Assembly (NCBI GenBank): GCA_027886175.1
Contig: JAJNNQ010000009.1
Span: 19,441,501-19,505,500, forward strand
Length of the DNA: 64,000 nt
Direction of reading: 5' to 3'
DNA from: Phylloscopus collybita
Lineage: Eukaryota > Chordata > Aves > Passeriformes > Phylloscopidae
A model generated the notes under the pieces. The model worked only from the letters and a program-made list of their open reading frames with translations, ran no database searches and was not told where the DNA came from. Numbering within the stretch: position 1 is the first letter of the stretch; each line of letters starts with the position of its first letter. Positions 1 through 11,760 of this stretch are shown here, piece by piece. The position numbers were made by a program, and so were the translations under genes.

Positions 1-345
1 ACTGCATGGGCTTGCTGTGACTCAAGGGGAGGATACAGCACTTTGCTTTTTTGTACCTTATATGATTTGCCTCAGGCTGCTGATTCAGACTGTGCAGATG
101 CCACTGTAGATCCTTCCTACTGTCAAGCAGATCAACACTGCTGCCAAACTTGATATGATCAAGGTAACAAGTTGATCAAACATAGCTTGATGATATCTTG
201 ATCTGCTTTATGAATTCATGCTGACTACTCATGAAGGTTTTCTTGTTCTTCATGTGCTGGAAATTAGGGTTAGATCCATAACCTTCTGAGGGATCAAGTG
301 AGGCTCACCAACCTGCATTTCCCTAGATCCTTGTATTGCTGAAAT
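1..345 (-). mobile_element. CR1 LINE fragment, reverse transcriptase region
   Basis: Read on the minus strand, this resembles part of the reverse transcriptase domain of CR1 ORF2. Recognisable stretches are around 100-160 (the part just before the conserved 'threonine-lysine-leucine' segment in other CR1 copies) and 200-335 (the motif block that in CR1 reads roughly as 'friend of the palm domain'; plus-strand text 'gaattcatgctgactactc'). About 300 bases of a normal CR1 appear to be missing between those two blocks, so this is an internally deleted copy. It is cut by the window edge. No open frame survives. Identification is from recall of CR1 consensus, not a search. Confidence 0.62.
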
Positions 346-1192
346 GTGAAATTTCCTCTTCATACTGAAAAATGGTACATTCATATCAAAACCAAAAGAG
401 CAATTTTTATCACCTTTTATAAAACTAAACTTATCATAAAAACTTTCTTTGATAGGGCACCTTCACCTTTTCTTTTGTTATGAAGAATGAATTATGGATA
501 CAGAGTAAGAGTTCTGTCACACCCCAATTACCTCATTTCCAGCCGACTACTCATGACTACATCTGTGACTGAATTAGAAAATATCTTGCAGGTTAATGAG
601 ATCTCAGTTAAGTACACTGAAGCTGGACAAGGGAAACCATCTTTTTTTCCATATTTAATAAAAAATACATTTAACCCATAAAAAAGCAGTAATGGGGATT
701 GTTTTCTAGATGCTCTATGAATTTTAAAACATCTAATGAATTTCCTATTTCAAACTCATGGCATCGCTAATTAAAATTTCGTCTTTAGGAGGAAAAATGC
801 AGCTTTCTCTTCCTTTCAGGGGAGTTGTAATGACAGAATGGTACAAGAATTGAAAAGAAGTATATAAAAAAATCCCTGTAATGACCGTTTATAAATGCTC
901 AGCATGTACTGACATATAAAAAACACTTTCTTGCCCATAAAATACATTTTACCTTATTTTACCTAATTGTAATTTTACCTAATACACTAATATTAAAAAG
1001 GCATAGGAAGAAGACTAAATTAACTTTTTATAATTAATCTAAGAAAAGTTCTCTTGGTTTCTTTTCCAAAAAAGGAAAAAAAAATAAAAAGAAAAAAATT
1101 ATAGAACACTGAGATATTCATCTGAAAATTTCAAGAAATTTCATTTCCAGGTACTGAACAAATTAAAAGCATACCTAGCATTCCCCACCGCC
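346..1192. other. AT-rich unannotated DNA
   Basis: No gene, RNA or repeat family was recognised here. The 64-codon open frame at 487-681 has no recognisable domain and is expected by chance in AT-rich DNA. Confidence 0.6.
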
Positions 1193-1232
1193 TCCCCCCC
1201 CCGCCAAAAAAAAAAAAAAAAAAAAAAAAAAA
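1193..1232. repeat. C-rich run followed by 27-base poly-A
   Basis: A short C-rich run (1194-1205, one G interruption) is followed immediately by 27 A (1206-1232). On the other strand this is T27 then G-rich, the same arrangement as the larger tract at 10116-10167. It is low-complexity DNA, possibly the remnant of a retroposon tail, although no element body was recognised next to it. Confidence 0.9.
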
Positions 1233-1326
1233 GGAGGATAAAAATGTGTACATTAAGGAATTGTTTTTTCCTTTTTCAACTCACATGACATCTTTCTACT
1301 GTGATATCAGATTGACAAAAAGTACA

Positions 1327-2150
1327 ACCATAGAATCACAAATTTTCTGGGTTGAAAGGGAAATTTGAAGGTCATGTAGTCCAAATCTCCTGCAATGAGC
1401 ATAGACATCTCCAACTAAATAAGGGTGCTCAAAGACCAGTCCAATCTGACTTTGAATGTTTCCAGGGATACGACATCTACAACCTCTCCGAGCAACCTGT
1501 GTCTTACCACCCTCATCATAAAACTTTTCTCCTCATACTTAGGAAATTGACTCTTTAGTTCAAAACCACAACCCCTTGTTCTATTTCTACAGGGCCTATT
1601 AAAAAGTTGTTTCCCATGTGTCTTCTAAGCTATCTGTAAATACTGATAGGGTGTCCCTGTAGGTTTCTCTTCTCCAGGTGGAATAATCCCTGATAGCTGA
1701 GCCTTTCCTTGAAGAAGAAGTGCTTCATCACTTACGATTTTTGTGGCCCTCTGGCCTCTCCAACAGCTTTTGTTCTTTTTGTGCTGAGGACACCATCTCT
1801 GGACAGAGTACTGCACATGGGGCCTGAGCAAAAGAGCAGAATCAACTTCCTCAAACTTTTTCTGCAGCCCATGATGTGGTTGGCTTTTCATACTGCAAGT
1901 GCACATTGCCAGTTCATGTCCAGCTTTTCACACACCAATATCTCCAAATCCTTCTTGATGGGGTTGCTCTCAATCTGTTCAATCCCCCAACCAAGATGCC
2001 AAGGTCCCACCCCAGGTGCAGCACCTTGCACTTCACCTTATTGAACCACAGGAGATTCCCATGTGCCCACTTCTCAAACTTGTCTAGGTCACTCTGGATG
2101 CCATCCCATCCTTCAGGTGTGTCAACTGCACCGCTTGTCATCAGCATAGG
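1327..2150 (-). mobile_element. CR1 LINE, 3' end of ORF2 plus 3' UTR
   Basis: The plus strand reads as an inverted CR1. It starts with the typical complement of the 3' tail ('catagaatcaca', then 'gggttgaaagg'), passes through the 3' UTR, and enters the carboxy-terminal part of ORF2. The best-kept coding part is 1914-2147 on the minus strand, 77 codons. It includes segments equivalent to the '[16 protein letters not shown]' and '[12 protein letters not shown]' blocks that follow the catalytic palm in CR1 reverse transcriptase. The copy is 5'-truncated, as is normal for CR1, and carries frameshifts between 1560 and 1900. It encodes no functional enzyme. Confidence 0.88.
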
Positions 2151-3600
2151 TAAGAATGAATAAATTATTGTTATTGCTTAACCAAATATCTGATGACTAA
2201 GGAGCTCAATATGTGGCATTTTACAATGCCTGATTTATGTACAGATTTTACCACAAGTGAGTTTGGCTATGTCGAAATAGATGTTGCCATTACAGATACA
2301 AAGAAAAATAAATTTTCATAAATTCTACAACACAATTACAGTGACTCAATTCTATTCCATCTAAAGCTATGCAAGCACTCATATTCTTATGTTACTGTGA
2401 TATCTAGTTTAAATACAAAACATCTCTTTTTGTTGTCATGGTTCTTAAGCACAATAAAATACACATTATCTCAAGGATTAAAGAGAAGAGTTCACATTTT
2501 CATTTGAATATGTCAGTCCAAAATGACAAATAAAGGCATTTTATCTAACAAAATTTATATTTCTTCTTCCACATGGAGAATTTCATGCCAAAATGCTTTT
2601 TCTAAAGACTAATATTTCTTACAATATTTCCAGGATTATATGCTTCTTAGAATGAATGAAAAAATGAGAAAAATGTAAGAAGAAAAATCAAAAGCCCTGA
2701 CCCATTTGGAAAATTCAAATACTGTTTTGTTTTCTTTTTAAAAAGAAATTTTTGACATTATGGAGTTGCCTGGAAAAAAAAGTGGAAATTTCATTTAAAC
2801 TCCACAACTTGCAAAGGCATAGTTCAGAATGAGCATTCAAATTTGATTACAATCAAGAAATTTTGTTTTACCATGGTCCTGAAAACTAGCCAAGAGATAA
2901 CCTTACTTTCAGCATCAAAGATTAGGTCATGGCTCCTCATATACAGAGCCTTGTGCATCACCTTTCACTCAAATTAACCATTTGCTTTCTCCCGGTATTA
3001 TTTCATGATCAGCGTCAAATCCAATTTGCATTAAAGACACATCTGTGTTCCCATTAATCACATTTATCAGTAGTCAATGATCTGATTACATGGCTTGCAG
3101 ACATGAGTGCAGGTTCTAGAACCTGTGCAACACAAGACTAGTAGCCCCCATGCAATTTTACAAAACTACTCCACAGCTATCTACATGTGACACATCCACC
3201 AGGTCTACATAAAGTAATGATATCCTTCAGTAAAAGTTATGTCTTCTGATTCATATATTGAATCAGATACAAGTGCATAAATGTATACAAAAATTGTTTA
3301 TGGGTATTAACTGTACACATGAGGATCAATCACGATCAATTTCTGATATAATGCGAAAGAATTCATATAGGTTGGTAAAGCAAAAGACTATGCTGGAGAC
3401 ACAAATAGCATAACAAGATTCTGTTATTAGGAACTTTGAGACAATATTTTAATTTTAAATGAAAAATCATTAGGCAAAAATCTCTTTTATGAAGAAATAT
3501 TGACCACTGGTATTCCTGGATGTTGAGAACATTTTCACATGAAATATTTGAGTAACACTAAAATTAAAGTTTCTCACTTCAAAAACCTTGCTTCTTAAAG
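2151..3600. other. AT-rich unannotated DNA
   Basis: Nothing recognisable on either strand: no repeat family, no open frame above about 60 codons, and no promoter-like or CpG-rich block. Confidence 0.6.
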
Positions 3601-3606
3601 AGACAC

Positions 3607-3674
3607 TTTTGGGGGGTTTTTGTTTGTTCATTTGGTTTTTTGTTTGTGTTTGTTTGTTTGTCTGTTTGTTTTTC
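3607..3674. repeat. T/G-rich low-complexity tract with (TTTG)n
   Basis: The plus strand is almost only T and G, with runs of G followed by TTTG units. It is one of several such tracts in the window (compare 7456-7690, 10116-10252, 34631-34723, 62747-62818). Confidence 0.85.
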
Positions 3675-5918
3675 AGAGATCTGAGCAGAGAAAGTGCTAT
3701 TGTTAATTAAACAAATCACAATTACATAAAGCACCTCAGATATGACAGAAGTTAATCTTTACACTTCATTAACCCTGTAACTGTTTTTTGTAAAGTTTTC
3801 AAAAGCCTCAGAGCAGGCAGCTATCAAAGTGTACAATGCTAATTTTGAGGTTAAACTTTAGACCTTCTTCTACTGCTTTTTACCATTTTAGACATCTGTG
3901 AAAATGAAACTACAGAAAGCAATAAAAAATTGAGCAATAATTTCCTTTGTAGAGTAAGGTTCAAGCAATAATGTCAATTATTAATGATCAATAATCTCAA
4001 GGCTTGTGCTTATCACAGAGGGATAAGGTAAGCATTTTCATAAACATAGCAATGTTTCCCAGATCTAAATTTTTATTTTATGTTCTCACAAGAAATACAT
4101 AGTAAGAAGCGAAAAAAACCAACCCATAAATAACTGTAAGTGTAGACATTTTCCTATAAGATAACTTGACATTATTTATATTGTTCTGTATTCCATTAGC
4201 AGGAGACAATGGAAAGGGAAAAATGTTGGCTTTGTTTAAACTCTAAGCATAAACTATACCAGCTGGTGCACTCCGTTGGGAACGGATATGTGGGTCAGTA
4301 CGTTGCATCATCAGCACTTCTTCAGCAAATCCACCTGCTTGAGTAAACAGACAATATGTGGCCCCAGTGTAGCAAAGTACATTATTAAACAGATAACTTC
4401 CTAAGTATAAACTTCAATAACTTGCGGCCTTCTTAGCATTTTATTTCAGGTAGTATTAGCTTTCCTTGAATAAAAGTATTTCATTTTGTAACTAGCTTCT
4501 GTGAGCTGATAGGTTCTTTAATGACAGTATAAAGGCAAAAAGTAACTTTGCTAATATAGCTATAGCACTTGAAAAAAAATCAACAGAATATGAAATTTAT
4601 TTACCAATATTTTACTTATAAAAAATAAACGACAACTCTTTTATTGTCCTAAAATGAGTCTTAAACAGATGTTGGAAGTTTAGTTAGCTATTTTACACAG
4701 TAAGCTTTCTAGTAACCTTTGCTACATCTAGAATTAAGCTTACTGTATAGACAAAACTGTAAATGCTGTAAATAATTATGCATTTAGTTTTCCTGCTCTG
4801 CCTTGGAGAATGTTTAATTCCAGGAGAATCAATTCTTCTTCATCTGAAGGGAAAGGGCTATTAAAAACAGAGAACCACACCAAAATAAAATAAAACCCCC
4901 AAACCAAAACACATGCAGTCACAATAATTGACAGCAGATGGGATAAACTAAATACAGCATAAGCATAAATAAAGTCTGAAAGACCTCATGAAAATCTGAA
5001 AGTCAAAGCTTGTCTCTTCGGAATAAGCTGCTGCGGGTTGGCCTTCAATGAAAGCTCTTGATGTTTAGAAGGGTAGTTCAAGATCTATGTCTTGTGAATT
5101 AATCAGCATATTCATATTTTGGAAAGGTTATAAAAGGCATAATGTTGGCTGAACATTAATTTCTGAAAAAAAGTCACCCTTTCTTCCTGGAAAATGAACT
5201 GTTTCTTATTGAAACAAAATTTATTTTAAATGAACAATTTAGAAGCTATTTAAAATATTCCAGCAGTATTTCTGTTCAATTATTCTTGTAATTTCTTTTT
5301 TGCATTTGAATTTGCATGTCTAAAATCCATGTTGGTTGATGCTGTAAATATTCAACAGAATATATATTAAAGAATGTTCTTCTTTTATACTTAAATATAT
5401 AATTTTAGCTAAATGACAAATATTAACTGTCAGTGTTCCAAAGGTAATTCAGAAGTGTAGTCTCATAGATCCTCTTGATTAATGCATATATATACACATA
5501 TATACCTCAAATAAATAGACTTTATGCTTCTTTTTCTGAAGAACTACTTCCCTAGATTATGCTCACATACATTGAAATTCATTATATGCCAAGTTTGTTG
5601 GACTTTTTGAATCCAAAACCTCAATAAGAAAATTTTTATTAGAGGTAACAGAAAAATTCAAAGAAATATTGAATTTAAGTGGGTTTTTCATTTCTGATGA
5701 TCACCCATGTATTAGAAGAGAGAAATAGAAAACTGAGTTACATGTCCTTTGGAAGCTGTGAGAATTAAGCAAAACTGTATTTAAAGACATCATGAATTGA
5801 GGGGAGCCAATCTTGATACTATCATTTTCAGTTGGTATGTGTATATCTTCTGAGAAGTAGAACAGCAGGAATGGGGAAGGTATTTATAAACACAAGCTCT
5901 ACAGTCAGCTGGATTTTA
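3675..5918. other. AT-rich unannotated DNA
   Basis: No coding or repeat signal was recognised in this 2.2 kb. There are small A/C-rich patches near 4885-4908 and a short TA-rich run near 5487-5507. A slightly less AT-rich patch lies at 4258-4380 and was not identifiable. Confidence 0.55.
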
Positions 5919-6275
5919 AGTATTGGAAGACTGTGATTAGATTCCCAAAGGGTTCTACTGTGTAGGTTTAACAAGAAAAATGCTTTCAACCTTTCTTCAT
6001 ACATCATGCTCTCCAACACTCCAGTTATCTGCGACCATTTCAAAAATCCTCTCAAGCCTTTCAACTTTTCACTTAAACTGGGAGAATCAGAGCCTGATAC
6101 AATACACAAGATAAAAAAGCCTGATACACTTGATACCTAATTTAACGACTAGGTAGAGTAAGAACACCCTCTGATCTGCTTACTATACTCTTGCTGATGC
6201 AGCTCAGAAAAAGGTTATATTTTGTTGCTACAATGGCACACTGTCAATTGATGTTTTTGTATGATCTATATGTAA
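5919..6275 (-). mobile_element. Old CR1 LINE fragment, ORF2 C-terminal region
   Basis: Spaced matches to CR1-type sequence occur in the expected inverted order: 'attggaagactgtgattaga' near 5922, 'caacctttcttcata' near 5988, 'atgctctccaacactcc' near 6006, and 'gatctgcttactatactc' near 6173. The spacing fits a CR1 3' coding region but the divergence is much higher than in the copies at 1327-2150 or 43627-44299, so this looks like an old insertion. The open frame at 5828-6109 on the minus strand overlaps it and is a broken remnant, not a gene. Subfamily cannot be assigned by eye. Confidence 0.7.
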
Positions 6276-7069
6276 CAAAACTAAGTGAAATGTCCCCTGC
6301 CAATGGATGAGCTTCTGGCAAATAAAGTGATGTTTTTAAAATGGTGTTACTTAATTTCATCACTGATTAGATTATTCAAACAGCTGTAATCCTCTTTTGG
6401 AGACTAGAAATCACGTTTAATTGTTTGAAGAATCTCCCTTCTCATGTCTGGCAAAGCAGACATTTATAATTACATGTAGAAAACACTTGCTCTAACCAAT
6501 GTACATGTACATTATTTTCCTGCCACTAGCATGCATCTGCAAAGTATTGCTTAAGGCATTAAGAAATTGAAAAGCTTTGTTAGGAACTGAGATCTGCAGA
6601 AGAAAACCTATGAAAAAACCCCCATATTTTCTTCTGAAATATTTTGCAACAGCTACATATAGAATTCCTTATTAAAAAAATTGTTAGCAGTATTATACAA
6701 TTTTGTTAGCAAATAATTTAACTATTCATATTTTTATTTTTATTTATACAAACTCTTATTCTATAGGTATATTTTAGCAAATTTATAGCTCAGCCCTAAA
6801 CTTTTTAATGGAAGGTTTGCTTATCTGTTAATTATTTTTCTCCTGTTCAGTGTAATGGATAACTTAAGTCACAATGCATTTCATTTGTCCTCCTGATTGG
6901 ATAAATTAAGCATTTGAAATTATCTGTATTATTTACTGCTGCATATTTCCATCATATGATACGTGTGAGATTTCCCCACATATCTCTTTAAATACATGGC
7001 ATTTTTGGTTTAGGCAATCTTTCATGTATAAAAGTGTCTATATATGAGCTGAACTTTTAAAAACCTTCA
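6276..7069. other. AT-rich unannotated DNA with a 16-bp palindrome
   Basis: No gene or repeat family seen. A perfect 16-bp palindrome centred on GTACATGTAC lies at 6498-6513. Confidence 0.55.
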
Positions 7070-7455
7070 ACTGCACACATGCACAGAGTTAATTTGGGAC
7101 AGTGCTCCTTGCTAGATTCTGCTTGAGCTATACTGCAATCATGTCTTGTGCCATTTACCTTTCTGATCTGGAGCCTGATATCTTGATCTCAGATCTACCT
7201 CATCACTGGAGACTTGTCCGGTGGCTTGAATGCTTTGATAAACCATAATTCCTGCAACAGACATGTCCTTCTTGCTTGGGTTCTGTGGCTACACAGCTTG
7301 CCAGTAAGTCTGGGGCTGCCACTGCCAGTCTTTTCGCTGCTCTCAACTCCTAACTCACTTCTCAGGAGTTAGGCACCTTCCTGGTGCTCTCTGAAGTCTA
7401 TGGTGAATGTTTACCTTTTTTGTGCTTTACCAAGTATATATTTACAAGGGTTCAA
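7070..7455. other. Less AT-rich block of unknown nature
   Basis: Base composition rises toward balanced GC between about 7080 and 7400, unlike its flanks. It could be a very old repeat or a unique conserved element. No open frame or known family was recognised. A small inverted repeat (AACTCCT / AGGAGTT) lies near 7345-7371. Confidence 0.35.
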
Positions 7456-7690
7456 ATTTGGGGTTTTTGGGGATGTGTTTTGGGTTTGGGTTTTTTTCTA
7501 TATAAGGGGTTTTGTTTTGCTGGGTTTTTTTTTTATTTTTGTTTGTTTGTTTTGGTTTGTTTGGTTTTTTTGTTTGTGTTTTTTGGTGGTTTTTTTGTTT
7601 GTTTGTTGATTTTGTTTGAGGTGGTGATTTTGTTTGAGGTTTTGTGGTGGGTTTCAGTTAGATTGATTTTGTGGGTTGGAGTTTTTTTAG
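7456..7690. repeat. T/G-rich low-complexity tract
   Basis: About 235 bases made almost only of T and G on the plus strand, with GGTTTTTGGGG-like and TTTG units. Two overlapping open frames (103 and 69 codons) across it are composition artefacts made of F, V, L, G, W and C. Confidence 0.88.
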
Positions 7691-8321
7691 CATAGCTTTT
7701 CAAACATCAATGTTTCAAAGACAAAACACATACTTCTAAAAAAAAAAGTTCAGGCTCCGATCTTGCTTATAAGGATTCTCCCACTTCTTAAGGCTATCTA
7801 TACCTTTTCAGCTAGAAAATGGTCTCCCCCTTGTCAAAGCATCATAGAGGTTGATGACTTATGCTTTGATGAATCTTATGTTGTTAGGGCATTGTTGATG
7901 ATTGCGTAACAAATGAATATTGTAGAAATAGAAGAGTATTCTGATTCAGTCCTTTTAAGAGCATAAAATCCACATTATTCAACTATATCTTTAGACAATA
8001 ATTTAAAATATGAAATGCTATTATTTCATATTCTTTCACTGTTCTTCACTAGTCTCATCTGAATAATTTTGCACCTGTTATCTGGATGAAATTCCATCTA
8101 CTACACTTACAGATTATATACATACCCCTTTGTTAGCAATTTAATTCCTAATTAAAATTATCAAGATTGCTTTTGAGCCCTGCCTAAACTTTTCTGATCG
8201 AATACCTACTCCAAAGTATTCTGATAGAATACTTACTCCAAAGAATAGATTACTGTTTTTATTTTTTAAAAATAGAGATTAATTTGGAAAACAATATATG
8301 TATGCCTGTGATTTGGTGACT
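7691..8321. other. AT-rich DNA holding a 27-bp tandem duplication
   Basis: Otherwise featureless. A 27-bp unit is present twice in tandem at 8193-8219 and 8220-8246, differing at about four positions. Confidence 0.6.
8193..8246. repeat. Tandem duplication, 2 x 27 bp
   Basis: Both units share 'aatac.tactccaaag' with a 27-base offset and about four substitutions. The divergence suggests an old slippage or repair event. Confidence 0.85.
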
Positions 8322-9000
8322 TCCTTATCTCCAAATTGGAGAGACATGGATTTTATTATTAATTATTGAATAAGGAATTGGCTGGCTGGAGGCAGCCAGA
8401 GTTGTGGTCAATGGCTCCATGACCCGATGGACGCCAGCAACAAGTGTTCCTCTGAACACCATCCTGGGAGCAGTGCTCTTTAACGTCTTGATCAATGACA
8501 TAGACAGTGATACCCAGTGCACCCTCAGCATGTTTGCAGATGACACAATCTGAGCAGTGCAGTACATACAACAGGAGGGATGTCATCCAGAGCAATCTGG
8601 ACAAACTTGGTAAGTTTCCACTAGAATCTCATGAAGTTCAACAAATGCAAGTGCGAAGTGCTCCACCTCAGTTGGGGCAACCCCAGGCATGAGCGAAGAC
8701 TGGGAGAAGAAGAACTAATTGAGAGCAGCCCTGTGGAAAAAGACTCGGGGGTTCTTGTAAATGAAGAGTTGGATGTCAGCCAGCAGTGTGTGCTTGCAGC
8801 CCAGATGGTCAACAGCATCCTGGGTTGCATCAAGAGAGGAGTGGTCAGCAGGTCAAGGGTGGTGATTCTGTCCCTCTGCTCTGTTGTCATGAGATCTCAC
8901 CTGGAATACTGAGTCCGAATCTGGAGTCCTCATTGTGGCCTCTCAGTACTTTAATGGGGCTTATAAAAAGAGAGAGAGAAACTTATTTTTCTGATGACTT
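8322..9000 (+). mobile_element. CR1 LINE, reverse transcriptase to mid 3' ORF2
   Basis: The plus strand follows CR1 ORF2 from 'aaattggagagacatgga' (8333) through the region coding the catalytic palm neighbourhood ('gtttgcagatgacac', 8530, corresponding to the F-A-D-D motif) and on to the segment 'cctggaatactgagtccg' near 8900. The longest open part is 8631-8912 (93 codons), including residues equivalent to '[15 protein letters not shown]'. A frameshift after the FADD region separates it from the upstream part. The tail (8945-8990) still resembles CR1, but the 3' UTR is absent, so the copy is truncated at both ends. Confidence 0.87.
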
Positions 9001-10100
9001 AGGGAACTTCTGACTTTGAATGCACGGAATACTAAAGAAACGTAAGAGCTGGATTAATTGGAAAATGTACAAAAGAAAAATATTATTTGTCAAAGAAGTC
9101 TATTGTGATGGGGAGTAAAATTCAGTACTAGTTTTACTTTCTTCATCTAAAGTCTGTAGCAAGAAATTATGTTTTGATGTATTGTGGCCGATACATTAAC
9201 AAAATCCATCCGTTTCCTCTATTCTGTCAGACTCCTACTCTCCAATGCAGCACAACATAAGTGTGATGGCATGAAGAAGAAAGAAAAAAATATATATAAA
9301 CACACATTCAAAAGAAAACATTTTTGTGTCTTCCTCCTATTAAAATAATTTCACCTTCAAGTTCATACATTCTGCTTGTTTATTTGTCTCTTCCCATGTA
9401 TGTCTCTTCCTGATTTTTATGAAACCTTCTTGTGGATTGAAGGAAGGCAGCTCTGTCATGGCTGAATTTTCTTTTGAAATGTAGAGCTAGTAACATTGTC
9501 AGTAGAATTTCTGATGTTTAGCTATCTGTATATAATACTGCAGCAGTTCTGTTCTCAAGGAAGTGTGGCAAATGGGATATTCTTCTATTTCTCCTGAAGT
9601 AGCCTGGTTTAGCAGAATAGAAATCTGCCACTGCCTCCTCATGCCAAGCAAGACTTGGCACTTCTTTGTTAACTCAATGCTTTTCCCAGAATAGCAAGCA
9701 CAAACAATCCAGCCATCTTATGCAGGTGCTTTGTGTGGCAAAAGTTTTGTACTTAAAGGCCTGCAAAAATCTGTAAAATTCTATTTGTCCATATGCTTTT
9801 ACAGGTAGGAAATATAGATAGGACTATAGCACTGTATTTCATTTCATCCCTCTCCCTGACCAAAGGGAGAACAAAGAGCATGACATCTTTCTGCCCTAGA
9901 TTTGCAACCTAAATCAGTAATAAGAACTATGTGATTATTCACTTCATCATGGTGTCTATCCATGCTATGTGAATACACACTGAATTCAATTGAGAGAGCT
10001 CCCTTGCTGTTTTGATTTCAATTGAATTGTAGTTGCAGTGAACACAATAACATATTCAAGTTTGCAACATTGACTTAACCTTGATTATTTTCTCAAGGTG
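9001..10100. other. AT-rich unannotated DNA
   Basis: No gene or repeat recognised. A short TA run lies near 9286-9297. Confidence 0.6.
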
Positions 10101-10113
10101 AAACTTTTTCCTT

Positions 10114-10115
<2 letters not shown>

Positions 10116-10158
<43 letters not shown>

Positions 10159-10252
10159 GGGGGGGGGTGTGGCCCTTTTTGTAGGTTTCTTTGGTTGTTT
10201 TTTTGTGGTTATTTTTTGTTTGGGTTTGTTTTGTTTGTTTTGGTTTTGTTTT
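10116..10252. repeat. T42-G10 homopolymer pair followed by TG-rich tract
   Basis: 42 T (10116-10157) run directly into 10 G (10158-10167), then about 85 bases almost only of T and G. It may be prone to slippage and to assembly or length errors. Confidence 0.92.
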
Positions 10253-11624
10253 TTAATGTACTGGGCTCCATAGAGAACTTCTATTGGGAATATTATGTAA
10301 TGAGTATATCTTTTGAATAATTTATTCTATTTCTAATGTTTTACTATATTTCATTACCCCATAATAAACTTCTATTTTTCTTATTAAATTAAACAAAGAA
10401 ACCAAACCAAAGTAACCAAACAAACCCACAGATAGTTTTAGCTTTTTTTTTTTTTTCAATCAGAGTTGTAAAACTTCTTTTATTATTTTGATGTCTAGTA
10501 AGATTATTTTCTTTATATACTCTCTGTAATGTAGAAAATGAACAGATAATGATGATAATGGGAAACTATTTAAAATATGAAAAAAAAAGCAGCAAAACAC
10601 TAAGAAACTATTATGCATAGTTTTCCCAGTTTTATTAACTTATTGAAATCTGTAACATTCATTCCTTCCTTGAATTATGTATGTCAGAAAGAATATTTTC
10701 CTGGTGCAAACAGACTACAAGCCTGTATAAATCTGCTAAAATATTGATCTTATAAAGAATCTCCTTCCTGTTAAATTTCAATATCATATATATAAAAAAT
10801 TAAGTTTTATTTTTTAATAAATTGTTGTTTATGTTTAAAAAGGATAGAGCTGAGAAAAATAAAGATGCATTCTTAAAAGTAAGTGTAGGAAACCATTTTC
10901 TTAAAACTTTTTAATTAGGCTTTTTTTTCATTCTTTAATGTGATCTTTAATTCTTTCATATCTAAATCTGGTTTTAATTTTCCTGCCAAAGAAAGGCAAT
11001 CATCCTAATCATGATCACTAATGGCAAGAACTAATACACTTAGAACATGTCTGTCCAGTGGTTTAAGTATTTTTGCATGCCCATATTTCTGACTAATGGA
11101 AAGAAATCACACTTATGCCATTACTAAAAGTAACCACTAACCCTCCCTGAAAATACACTTCTGTACTTCTGTCTCTGAATCTTGAAAGGATAAAAAGCCC
11201 CCAAAGCCCCACAGATCCAAATTATGCATAGATCCACCTGATAATATATAAATATTGAACCAAAACTGCTATTGTGGAAAATGATAACATGTCAAAAAGA
11301 ATCATGTTCACTGACTATAAGACACAGCTGAGATCCTCTGGGGTAAAAATGATCAAAGAAATAATACTGCCTAATAGTGTTGCAGTAACATCAAATACTG
11401 AAGACACTAAAATCCTTGCAAAAATATGCACCTGCAAAAAACTTTTAGAAAAGTACATAGGTTCTGTCCTTTCTAGAAATATAGGATTTAAAACCTTGTA
11501 AATGGCAGAATATTAATGCAGTATTGCATGGTCCTTTTCAATACTGTTTTATTTTACAAAGTCAGAGTTAGATTAGTAATTTTTGAATACTCTTTCTGGA
11601 TTGTCTAATAGATCCTATAATTTT
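10253..11624. other. AT-rich unannotated DNA
   Basis: No gene seen. There is an A/C-rich patch at about 10391-10427 and a short T run at 10443-10456. The 75-codon frame at 11274-11501 shows no recognisable domain. Confidence 0.55.
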
Positions 11625-11760
11625 CCTAGAGGTTTTTGAGACCTGTCTAGATCAAACTCTGGATAACACGGTCTGTCCTCAAACCTGACCCTTCTTAGAG
11701 CAGGAGGTTGGACTAGAGACCTACTGAGGTCCCTTGCAACGTAATTTAACCCTATGATCA
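11625..11760 (+). mobile_element. CR1 LINE 3' end fragment
   Basis: The text from 'ggtttttgagacctgtctag' to 'accctatgatca' follows the last about 130 bases of a CR1 3' UTR, including 'gagcaggaggttggactaga'. It is the same subfamily type as the 3' end at 54725-54850, with which it shares 'tttttgagacctg' and 'gacc...cttagagca' blocks. It is an extreme 5' truncation, with no coding part. Confidence 0.85.

Noticed and set aside
7384..7695. 103-codon open frame resembling a membrane protein
   Set aside because: The hydrophobic residues come from T/G-rich low-complexity DNA.
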